From contig JAPKDE010000078.1 of NCBI GenBank assembly GCA_028822675.1, positions 1 through 10,334 of the forward strand: a stretch of DNA of 10,334 nt. Direction: 5' to 3'. The position numbers and the translations under genes were made by a program. This DNA comes from Dehalococcoidia bacterium (GTDB lineage Bacteria; Chloroflexota; Dehalococcoidia; UBA3495). The notes under the pieces are model-generated. The model made no database searches. It had not been told where the DNA came from and was given only the letters and a program-made list of their open reading frames with translations. Below are positions 1 to 5,750 of this stretch, piece after piece; position 1 is the stretch's first letter; each line of letters opens with the position of its first letter.

Positions 1-2
1 TG

Positions 3-686
3 GCCCCGGACTTGGAGCGCATCGCCGGAGAGTTCTTGTTTGGCAGCATCTGGCACGGACCTGCCCTGACCGACCACCAGCGGGAGATGGTCACCCTAAC
101 GTGCCTGACCGTGCTGAAACGGGACAATCAGGTGCGTAGGCATCTGGGCAACGCTCTTAACCTGGGTCTGACTCCGATTGAGATTATTGAAGTGCTGATG
201 CATTCATCTTTCTACAGCGGAGTGCCAGCCACCCTGGATGCCTTGGCAATCGCCAAACAGGTCTTTGAGGAACGGGGCATCGACTACACACCGCAAACAG
301 TGTTTGACACGACTGAGACACCCGACCAGTTGAACGAGCGCGGCATCGACAAACGTGTGGAGTACATGGGCCCACCCTCAGGTGGCGGACCAGGGCCGGT
401 GACCGAGGCTGAGAAGGTGTTCAACCGGCTGACCACTGAATACTACTGGGGCTCCACGTGGACACGGCCAGGCTTAGACCTGCCCAGCCGTTCCATCTGC
501 ACTATGGCGGCAATGGCAGCCCTAGGTAGAGAAGCACAGTTGGCCAGCCACATCAAAGGCGCGCTGAACATTGGCCTAAGCCAGGAGCAGATTGTGGAAG
601 TATTCGTACACGCCACGTTCTACTGCGGACTGCCTTTCACCCGGTCAGCAATCGACCTGGCCAACGAGATTTTCCGCGCCGAGTAA
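3..686 (+). CDS. Carboxymuconolactone decarboxylase-like protein, two tandem domains (5' end cut by window)
   Basis: The frame is open to the left edge (codons for A-P-D precede the TTG at 12), so the true start is probably outside the window. Two copies of the same helical domain follow one another, at about residues 5-95 and 135-224 counted from base 12. Each holds the PcaC/CMD-style block: a helix ending in H-x-x-x-A-L-N-x-G-L, then an E-x-I/V-E-V-hhhH segment and a Y-x-G-h-P motif (HLGNALNLGLTP and FYSGVP in copy 1; HIKGALNIGLSQ and FYCGLP in copy 2). The redox CxxC of AhpD-type members is absent, so a peroxidase-partner role is unlikely. Such proteins act in ring-cleavage lactone metabolism or as uncharacterised cytoplasmic enzymes; the substrate cannot be read here. 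A Gly/Pro-rich linker (about residues 118-130) joins the domains. The gene converges on an SDR pseudogene ending 9 bases away. Confidence 0.85.
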   Translation, partial: APDLERIAGEFLFGSIWHGPALTDHQREMVTLTCLTVLKRDNQVRRHLGNALNLGLTPIEIIEVLMHSSFYSGVPATLDALAIAKQVFEERGIDYTPQTVFDTTETPDQLNERGIDKRVEYMGPPSGGGPGPVTEAEKVFNRLTTEYYWGSTWTRPGLDLPSRSICTMAAMAALGREAQLASHIKGALNIGLSQEQIVEVFVHATFYCGLPFTRSAIDLANEIFRAE

Positions 687-695
687 AGCCGGGAA

Positions 696-1492
696 CTATT
701 CCGGGTCTTTCAAATGTGGGAACATGGCAAGAGGTGTGGCAGCTAAGAGTCCGGCGTCGACCTCCCGGTGGACGCCGGAAATCCAACGTGCCGCGTCCCA
801 GCCATCACTCTCCGTACCGAGAGGCGCGGAACGGCGGCGCATCTGTCGCGCCTCATCGGAAATTAGTGCGGCAGCATGCGGGGTGTGAACTTGGCCAAGT
901 ACTACGCAGTTAACACGGATATTGTCCCGGCCGTAATGAACTGCCATGGATTTACTGAGTCCCATCATCCCAGCTTTGGCAGCGCTGTATGGGTGACTTG
1001 CCCGAAAGCCTGCCTGCACGCCTTGTATAGAAGATATATTGACGATCGAGCCACCGCCAGCTTTGATCATCTCCGGGATAGCATGATTGCTGGTCGGCAT
1101 CACACTCTTCAGACTAACTTCTATGATGCTATCCCAGAGGGCTTCGTCCACGTCGACAACTGAGGTAGGATGATAGGGCGCATTGGCCACGCTATTCACT
1201 ACACAATATCCAGTTCGCCGTACGACTCCACGGCAGCCGCTACCATCCCCTGGCAAATCTCGTTCTTGGAAACGTCGCCTGCGAAGAACGAAGCTTCGCC
1301 TCCGTCGTCTTTGATCTGGGCCAGCACCGGTTCGACCTTCTTCGGATCTCGGCTCACCAGCAAAACTTTGGCCCCTTGACGCGCGAACAGAATCGCGATG
1401 GCCTCGCCGATTCCCCAAAATTCCGGGCTGCCTCCTGAAGCACCAGTTACGATAGCCACTTTGTCTGCAAGCCTGGTTCCAATCTCAGACAT
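696..1492 (-). pseudogene. Short-chain dehydrogenase/reductase (SDR), frameshifted and internally deleted
   Basis: This is a decayed tandem copy of the intact SDR at 1571-2398; both end in nearly the same tail (LKDPE). From ATG 1492 (a TTG at 1507 is also possible; GGTGGGAAG precedes the ATG) it encodes the Rossmann start with TGASGG and a downstream GIGEA, then hits TAG just after GELDIV near 1199. The remainder continues in another frame and still shows NISSIQG, the catalytic YSAAK and the NIRVNC block. Comparison with the intact copy places two extra bases at about 1199-1203. It also shows an in-frame loss of about 33 bp near 788-796, which removes the equivalent of VAYAILFLASD just before the RWISGV motif. 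Both lesions fall in structural parts of the fold, so no functional enzyme is expected. Decay looks fairly recent because the catalytic tetrad is still readable. Confidence 0.88.
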
Positions 1493-1570
1493 GGCACTTC
1501 CCACCAAGTCGGTAATGTTCTAAGGCTGACAGTCTAGCCGATTTGGACAAGGTTCTGGAAGCCTGAAAAT

Positions 1571-2398
1571 TTACTCCGGGTCCTTCAGATAGGGGTACAT
1601 GGCTAGAGGTGTGGCGGCCAGGAGTCCGGCGTCAACCGGAAGGGTTACGCCGGATATCCAGCGGGCTTCGTCAGAAGCCAGGAACAAGATTGCGTAGGCT
1701 ACGTCCCAGGCGGTGCCGTCAAAGCCCAGAGGGCCAGCACGGCGGCGCAGGTTTAGCATCTCTTCAGAGCTGTGCCGGGCGACCATGGGGCTGTAGACGT
1801 GTCCGGGGGCGATACAGTTAACTCTGATGTTGTCCCGGCCATAGTGGACGGCCATGGAATTGCTCAGGCCTAAGATTCCGCCTTTGGAGGCCGCATAGGC
1901 GTGGTTGGGCCGTCCGCCGCCAGCCCTCAGACCCACAATGGAAGACAAGTTAACTATGGAGCCGCCGCCGTCCTTGATCATCTCCGGAATGGCGAACTTA
2001 CTGGTCAGCATCACGCTTTTCAGGTTGACGTCGAGCACAGTATCCCAGAAATCTTCGGAAACGTCGGTGACCGAGCCTGGGCCACTGATGCCTACGTTGT
2101 TGATCAAGACGTTTAGCTTTCCGTAGGTCTTCACTGCTGCTTCTGCCATCTCCTGACAGGAATCTATATTGGTGACATCACCCACGAATATCGAGGCATC
2201 GCCGCCTTCTTCTTTTATCTGAGATAGTGTGGTCTGGGCATTCTTCTCATCCCGATCAACCAATATGACTTTGGCCCCTTGGCGGGTGAACAGCAAAGAA
2301 ATAGCCTGGCCGATCCCAACAAACTCGCCTTCGCCAGTGGCGCCAGCGCCGGTCACGATGGCAACCTTGCCTTCCAATCTTGTCCCTCGTTCTTGCAT
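1571..2398 (-). CDS. SDR family NAD(P)-dependent oxidoreductase
   Basis: A 275-residue classical SDR and a cytoplasmic NAD(P)-dependent alcohol/ketone oxidoreductase of unknown substrate. It shows a cofactor loop beginning TGAGATG at residues 16-22 and ending GIG at 28-30, NNVG at 100-103, catalytic Ser in NLSS (about 152), and Tyr168 and Lys172 in YAASK. The NCIAPG block and the conserved SDEARWISG segment near the C-terminus are also present. The glycine-rich loop is longer than the usual TGxxxGxG by several residues, and the broken neighbour shares this. I chose ATG 2398 because GGAGG (2403-2407) lies 4 bases upstream; ATG 2416 in the same frame adds 6 residues but has no visible ribosome site. 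The gene lies 63-78 bases upstream of its decayed paralogue on the same strand, so the two probably formed one transcript. A Asp in DRD after the second strand hints at NAD preference, which is inferred. Confidence 0.93.
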   Translation of the reverse strand: MQERGTRLEGKVAIVTGAGATGEGEFVGIGQAISLLFTRQGAKVILVDRDEKNAQTTLSQIKEEGGDASIFVGDVTNIDSCQEMAEAAVKTYGKLNVLINNVGISGPGSVTDVSEDFWDTVLDVNLKSVMLTSKFAIPEMIKDGGGSIVNLSSIVGLRAGGGRPNHAYAASKGGILGLSNSMAVHYGRDNIRVNCIAPGHVYSPMVARHSSEEMLNLRRRAGPLGFDGTAWDVAYAILFLASDEARWISGVTLPVDAGLLAATPLAMYPYLKDPE

Positions 2399-2452
2399 GG
2401 GGCCTCCGAATATCATTCTTCAGGTTTTGGATGGGGTGAACGTCCGATGGAA

Positions 2453-2479
2453 AGTATATATTATCCGGTCTTCTTCCAA
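2453..2479 (-). promoter_or_regulatory. Candidate promoter for the SDR pair
   Basis: On the minus strand TTGGAA (2474-2479) precedes TATACT (2453-2458), about 55 bases upstream of the preferred SDR start. The spacer is only 15 bases, shorter than the usual 17, so this is tentative. Confidence 0.25.
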
Positions 2480-2543
2480 TCCCACGATTAAAATCACATT
2501 TATCTAAACGGCATCTGATGTAGGCGACTGGTCCAGAACTATT

Positions 2544-2572
2544 CCTGGAGCCCTTCTGGCTAGAAGGCCAGG
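2544..2572 (+). other. Bulged hairpin in leader region
   Basis: CCTGG (2544-2548) pairs with CCAGG (2568-2572) and CCTTCT (2552-2557) pairs with AGAAGG (2562-2567), with a GGCT loop and a 3-base bulge (AGC). No T-run follows on either strand, so it is not a standard terminator. TCCAG (2532-2536) can instead pair with CTGGA (2545-2549), which would compete with the left arm. Confidence 0.45.
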
Positions 2573-2601
2573 TTACCCCAAATATATAGGCCGTTTGCCA
2601 A

Positions 2602-2630
2602 GTGACCTATTTCACAATGCCTTATATGAT
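2602..2630 (+). promoter_or_regulatory. Candidate sigma70-type promoter for the Rieske/Mo operon remnant
   Basis: GTGACC (2602-2607, four of six matching TTGACA) and TATGAT (2625-2630, five of six matching TATAAT) are separated by 17 bases. The pair lies about 90 bases upstream of ATG 2721. Direct reading only; it may have outlived the genes it served. Confidence 0.42.
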
Positions 2631-2720
2631 TTCCAGAACATCTTAAAACATCTTCTTAAAACAGAATGTCATTGGTCCATATTTCCTGCTAAATCGATTT
2701 CGACTTATTTGAGGTAAATT

Positions 2721-3281
2721 ATGGCTCTGAAGAAAGAAGCTCAGTCCAGAAAAGATTTTCTAAAAACTGCCGCGGTCCTAGCCGGCGGGGTGGGTTTGTT
2801 GGCGTTTCCGGCTGGTGCAAGTCGCGTTGTTACCGACGTTTCACCAGGGGTACAGCGCCTGACCGACAGCTAACCTGAGGTATTGGTGGACCAGGTTTCC
2901 CAACTGAATGAAGGCGAATTGGTGGACTTCCGCTACCCGTTGGAAGAGCAGACCAATTTCCTGGTCAAGCTTGGAGTCACCGCCAACGGTGGGGTTGGAG
3001 CGTCCAGCGACATTGTGGCGTTCAGTTACCTCTGCTCGCACATGGGATGCCCGCTCCAAGGTCGCTACAACAAGGAACACAAGATGCTGGGCTCATGCCT
3101 GTGTCATTACAGCCGGTTTGACCTTTCCAAGGGCGGGATTCTGATCTTGGGTCAAGCAACTCGATCTCTACCCCAGATTGTTCTGGAGACCAGGGGCTAT
3201 TACATCTAGGCTGTTTGGGTCACCGGGCTCGTTTACGGATATCAGAACAAAATAGAAGGCGGTGTGCAGGTGCATTCTTAA
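2721..3281 (+). pseudogene. aioB: Arsenite-oxidase-like Rieske small subunit (AioB family) with two in-frame stops
   Basis: One uninterrupted reading frame of 187 codons except for TAA at 2871-2873 (codon 51) and TAG at 3207-3209 (codon 163). It starts at ATG 2721 behind GAGG (2711-2714). Residues 8-34 form a Tat-type leader (SRKDFLK, Arg-Lys instead of Arg-Arg, then a hydrophobic stretch). After the first stop the frame reads PEVLV, then ILV/FLVKLG-type strands. The [2Fe-2S] site is complete: CSH in CSHMGCPL and CLCH in CLCHYS, including the two extra Cys of the disulfide type. GQATRSLPQIVL follows, which is the AioB signature GQATQNLPQ. After the second stop come AVWVTGLVYG and a normal tail. 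Family precursors are about 170-190 residues, so only the stops break it. From memory of AioB sequences both stops sit where Tyr is usual (Y-P and DIYA). In life it would pass electrons from the Mo subunit in the periplasm. Confidence 0.87.
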
Positions 3282-3358
3282 GCTAATTCCCGGTTGATAT
3301 TCATTATTGGGTTTAATCATCCATTTTATTCCTCGATCAGCCTCGTAAACGTAGATAA

Positions 3359-3730
3359 ATGACTGACGAGAACTTAGACCAGGGCATCAGCGAACGAGAT
3401 AAATTAGATAACTCACCATGGGACAAAGCTCGCTCTGCGGGTATGTCCCGACGAAACTTTTTGGCCCTCACGACTCTTGGCAGGTCGGCAGCAGTGCTAG
3501 CGGCCTGTGGGGTGGACCCGACTCCGAACCAAGTGCCGCCGGGGGTAACCTGCGCCTATTTCCTCTTTGGATAGGGTCGATTGGACATGGCTGTAAACTC
3601 GGTTGCTCCAGGATTGGCCGACCCGATCAACAACCGCTACCGGTACAAACTGGGTAAAGGGACTCTCAGAAAGACCGGGGAATCAGAGTTCAAACACACC
3701 ATGAGCTTTGTGCCCAGAAACCTGACGTAG
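3359..3730 (+). pseudogene. aioA: Arsenite-oxidase-like molybdopterin large subunit (AioA family), N- and C-terminal ends only
   Basis: The frame starts at ATG 3359 and runs, except for TAG at 3572-3574, to TAG at 3728-3730. Residues 1-71 are an acidic leader, a Tat motif (SRRNFLAL, Arg31-Arg32), a hydrophobic segment ending in a lipobox-like LAAC (Cys50), and a Pro-rich stretch reaching VTCAYFLFG, close to where AioA carries its iron-sulfur CxxC site. After the stop, about 51 codons end in LRKTGESEFKHTMSF. This matches the AioA C-terminus as I recall it (IRKVG..SEFKRTVSF). AioA is roughly 820-850 residues, so about 700 codons, meaning essentially the whole Mo-pterin-binding body, are missing while the frame is kept. 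The junction is probably near 3545-3575. It follows the Rieske remnant in the usual small-then-large order. Assignment of the tail is by remembered similarity, not by search. Confidence 0.78.
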
Positions 3731-3752
3731 ATTAGCCGCGTCTGCGGTAATG
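3731..3752 (+). other. Small bulged hairpin after the aioA remnant
   Basis: ATTA plus CCGC (3731-3739, with one bulged G) pairs with GCGG plus TAAT (3744-3751) around a GTCT loop, immediately after the stop codon. There is no T-run after it, so termination activity is uncertain. Confidence 0.35.
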
Positions 3753-3776
3753 GATCTTCAACAATCGTTATGACGA

Positions 3777-3782
3777 TATAAT
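3777..3782 (+). promoter_or_regulatory. Candidate -10 element for the Gfo/Idh-mobA unit
   Basis: A perfect TATAAT lies 67 bases before the TTG start at 3850. The -35 region is poor (TCTTCA at 3755-3760, 16-base spacer), so only the -10 box is persuasive. Confidence 0.38.
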
Positions 3783-3849
3783 CCGGAGTCCGGGGCTGAT
3801 TGCTAAAACGTCACGGATTTGGATTATTCTTTTCAGTGCGGAGACTCAG

Positions 3850-4839
3850 TTGAAATTCGGGCTTTGCGTTTTGGGTTGTGGTTCGTTCGCCCATTCATTC
3901 GCGGAATCGCTCTCGGCTTCCCGGGATGAGATGGATCTGTATTTTGCTAGCAGAGACCTCAGTCGAGCTGCAGCCTACTCCGAAGAATTTGGCGGCGTTG
4001 GAGCTTTCAGCTCCTATGAATACGCGGTCGCTGATCCTAGAATAGATGCAGTCTACATCTGCACCCCCCATGACCTTCATCTGGAACACGCCAGACTCAC
4101 CGCCACTGCAAACAAACACATACTGCTGGAAAAGCCCATAGCTAGGACAGTCGAGGAAGCCGATCAGATAATTTCGGTCGCCAAAGAAGCCGGAGTAGCC
4201 TTAATGGTTGCTGAGAATTGTCGGTTTCTGAGTGCGGTTCAAGAAGCAAAGCGAATCATCGATTCCGGAGCGCTGGGCGAAGTTCGGCTCATTCAGATAC
4301 ATGAAGAATTTCCCTTTAAACCAAACTCGTGGCGTAACGACAAGTCACGCAACGGGGGAGGGACGTTCATAGATGGAGGCATCCACAAGGTGAGCGTGTT
4401 GTCTTATTTAGCTGGGCGTCCAACTAGCCTGTACGCCTCCCAGGTACCAGCGGGTCAACCCGGCCTAGATGCGGAGGACGGCATCGTTGTAACCACCCGC
4501 TCGCAAAGTGGGGTCGTGGGCATCATCAACCACACTTGGAGTATTGGCCAAGCCTCCGAACGCCCTACCGTAAGTGTCTCCGGCACACTAGGCCGTATCA
4601 ATTTTGAGATGGGCAGACCTTGGTTGAAGATCGACTATGGCCATTCCCAGGAGGTACGCCAGTTGGATGACCAAATGCTCGGCATAGACCCCATGGTGTC
4701 GGAATTCATGCGCAGCATACGGGAGAAGACCGAACCGACCATGACTGGAGAGGAGGGCCGTCTGGATTTGGCCATGGTTCTAAAGGCCTACGAATCGGCC
4801 AACACCGGATTACCGGTTCTTCTGGGCTCAGATTTCTGA
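3850..4839 (+). CDS. Gfo/Idh/MocA family NAD(P)-dependent oxidoreductase
   Basis: A 329-residue protein of normal family length. The N-terminal Rossmann domain (about 1-120) has GCGSFA at 9-14, the CTPHDLH strand-turn near 72-78, and the signature Glu94-Lys95-Pro96, whose Lys is the conserved catalytic/substrate residue. The C-terminal alpha/beta domain holds NGGGTFIDGGIHKVSV, giving the family's conserved Asp175 and His179. These cytoplasmic enzymes oxidise or reduce sugars, inositols or related polyols; the substrate cannot be fixed here. The start is TTG, supported by GGAGA at 3840-3844 with 5-base spacing and by the Rossmann strand beginning at once. Its TGA overlaps the ATG of the mobA-type gene by one base (bases 4837-4841), so the two were co-translated. 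It is intact although the genes on both sides are broken. Confidence 0.93.
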   Translation: MKFGLCVLGCGSFAHSFAESLSASRDEMDLYFASRDLSRAAAYSEEFGGVGAFSSYEYAVADPRIDAVYICTPHDLHLEHARLTATANKHILLEKPIARTVEEADQIISVAKEAGVALMVAENCRFLSAVQEAKRIIDSGALGEVRLIQIHEEFPFKPNSWRNDKSRNGGGTFIDGGIHKVSVLSYLAGRPTSLYASQVPAGQPGLDAEDGIVVTTRSQSGVVGIINHTWSIGQASERPTVSVSGTLGRINFEMGRPWLKIDYGHSQEVRQLDDQMLGIDPMVSEFMRSIREKTEPTMTGEEGRLDLAMVLKAYESANTGLPVLLGSDF

Positions 4840-5465
4840 TGAGTTCAGGTAACCAGCCAAAACTATCTCAGTTTGATGCCATAGTCCTCGCCGGGGGCGA
4901 AAGCTGGCGAATGGGCACGCCAAAAGCCAACCTATAATTTGGCGACTCGTCACTGATCGGCGCGGCGGTGGCCGCGTTGAAACCGGTCTTCCGGCAAGTA
5001 TTTGTGGTCACCCGAGACAAAGCCTCTCTGCCCGACCTGGGTGTGGAAATACTTGAGGATGATCACCCGTTGCAGGGGCCTTTGGTTGGTGTGGTGCGCG
5101 GACTGAGCCACTGCAACGCCGGCTGGTGTTTTATTGCCGCCTGCGACATGCCGTTCCTCAGCGTCGCGGTGATTAAGGGTATGGCCACCAACTTAACGGA
5201 CTGTGATGCTCTCATTCCAGAGATTAATGGCCGTCTTCAAACACTCCACGCTTTCTACAGCAAAAGCTGTCTGCCCATCGCTGAGGAGTTGCTCAGCGTG
5301 GGTGATACCTCCATCTACGCCCTGGCATCACGGTGTTGTGTTGTTAAGCTGGGCGAGGACAATTTCCAGGACCAGGCTGACGAGCTGAAATCGTTCCGAG
5401 ACCTGGACACCACAGCCGAATACCAAGATGCCATAAGCGAAACGGGTGATTCATCCGCTGAGTAA
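4839..5465 (+). pseudogene. mobA: Molybdenum cofactor guanylyltransferase (MobA-like) with in-frame TAA at codon 33
   Basis: From ATG 4839 the frame gives the nucleotide-binding signature LAGGESWRMGTPKANL (residues 17-32; family LAGGxSxRMGxxK). It then meets TAA at 4935-4937 and continues in the same frame as FGDSSLI and a full remaining domain to TAA at 5463-5465. Downstream blocks are also family-like: GPLVGVVRGL, the metal-binding ACDMPFLS, LHAFYS and, near the end, SFRDLDTTAEYQ. Total length (about 208 codons) is normal, so the stop is the only visible lesion. A restart at GTG 4968 would lack the P-loop-like signature and should be inactive. MobA attaches GMP to molybdopterin to make the bis-MGD cofactor used by DMSO-reductase-family enzymes, including arsenite oxidase. 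Its decay beside the aio remnants is therefore suggestive. MocA/CofC-type relatives are possible alternatives, but the DMP and C-terminal blocks favour MobA. Confidence 0.82.
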
Positions 5466-5546
5466 TGCCATTGTTTATCGATGTATTAGGCGAGTCCAGG
5501 CACAAACACTTGACAAGTCTATGTGATTTATGGCAAGATAATCTGC

Positions 5547-5576
5547 AAGTTCCCAGAAATAGGGGCTTATTTTTTT
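5547..5576 (+). terminator. Probable Rho-independent terminator after mobA
   Basis: AAGTTCC (5547-5553) pairs with GGGGCTT (5562-5568), with two G-U pairs and an 8-base loop, followed by A and seven T (5570-5576). It lies about 80 bases after the mobA stop and would end the Gfo/Idh-mobA transcript. Confidence 0.6.
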
Positions 5577-5643
5577 GCCCTTCCCATTCCAAACCCGGTG
5601 GTTCGTCTAGTTGCTCTGACCAGACTCCCGGCCTTAATGAATT

Positions 5644-5668
5644 CCTCAGCAGTTGCTGAGGTTTTTTT
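5644..5668 (+). terminator. Rho-independent terminator
   Basis: CCTCAGC (5644-5650) pairs perfectly with GCTGAGG (5655-5661) around AGTT, followed immediately by seven T (5662-5668). It is the strongest terminator in the window, 68 bases beyond the preceding one, and it insulates the flavin oxidoreductase gene from upstream transcription. Confidence 0.85.
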
Positions 5669-5690
5669 GTGGATAATCCAAAGTGCCCAA

Positions 5691-5707
5691 CCTCGCCCAT
5701 GCCGAGG
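5691..5707. promoter_or_regulatory. Inverted repeat upstream of the flavin oxidoreductase
   Basis: CCTCG (5691-5695) and CGAGG (5703-5707) form an inverted repeat centred about 52 bases before ATG 5751. It could be an operator or a leader hairpin. No matching second site was seen, and the assignment is weak. Confidence 0.2.
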
Positions 5708-5750
5708 CAGTTTATGACGGCCCGGTATTTATATTTAGGCTAGGAGAATC

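Larger units (their letters stand above)
2417..2720. other. Divergent intergenic region, no gene
   Basis: About 300 AT-rich bases separate the leftward SDR from the rightward arsenite-oxidase-like remnant. I find no coding remnant. It holds a candidate promoter for each direction, a bulged hairpin at 2544-2572 with an overlapping alternative stem at 2532-2549, and a short direct repeat (ACATCTT at about 2639 and 2649). Confidence 0.6.

Noticed and set aside
682..711. Bidirectional terminator between the CMD-like gene and the SDR pseudogene (CCGGGAA/TTCCGG)
   Set aside because: The pairing requires a bulge and a 3-base loop and has no proper T-run, so it is too weak to claim.
876..1379. Plus-strand open frames across the broken SDR
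   Set aside because: They are antisense shadows of the SDR pseudogene, whose motifs are all on the minus strand.
2721..4937. Stop-codon reassignment or programmed readthrough explaining the in-frame TAA/TAG codons
   Set aside because: Intact genes in the window terminate with TAA, TAG or TGA at normal family ends, and the AioA-like partner lacks its catalytic body, so decoding the stops would not restore a working enzyme.
5510..5542. TTGACA (5510-5515) with GATAAT (5537-5542) as a promoter for a small RNA
   Set aside because: The spacer is 21 bases, well outside the usual range, and a terminator follows almost at once.
5577..5643. tRNA-like segment (GGTTCG near 5600)
   Set aside because: No acceptor stem, D-arm or anticodon arm can be folded with the right spacing.
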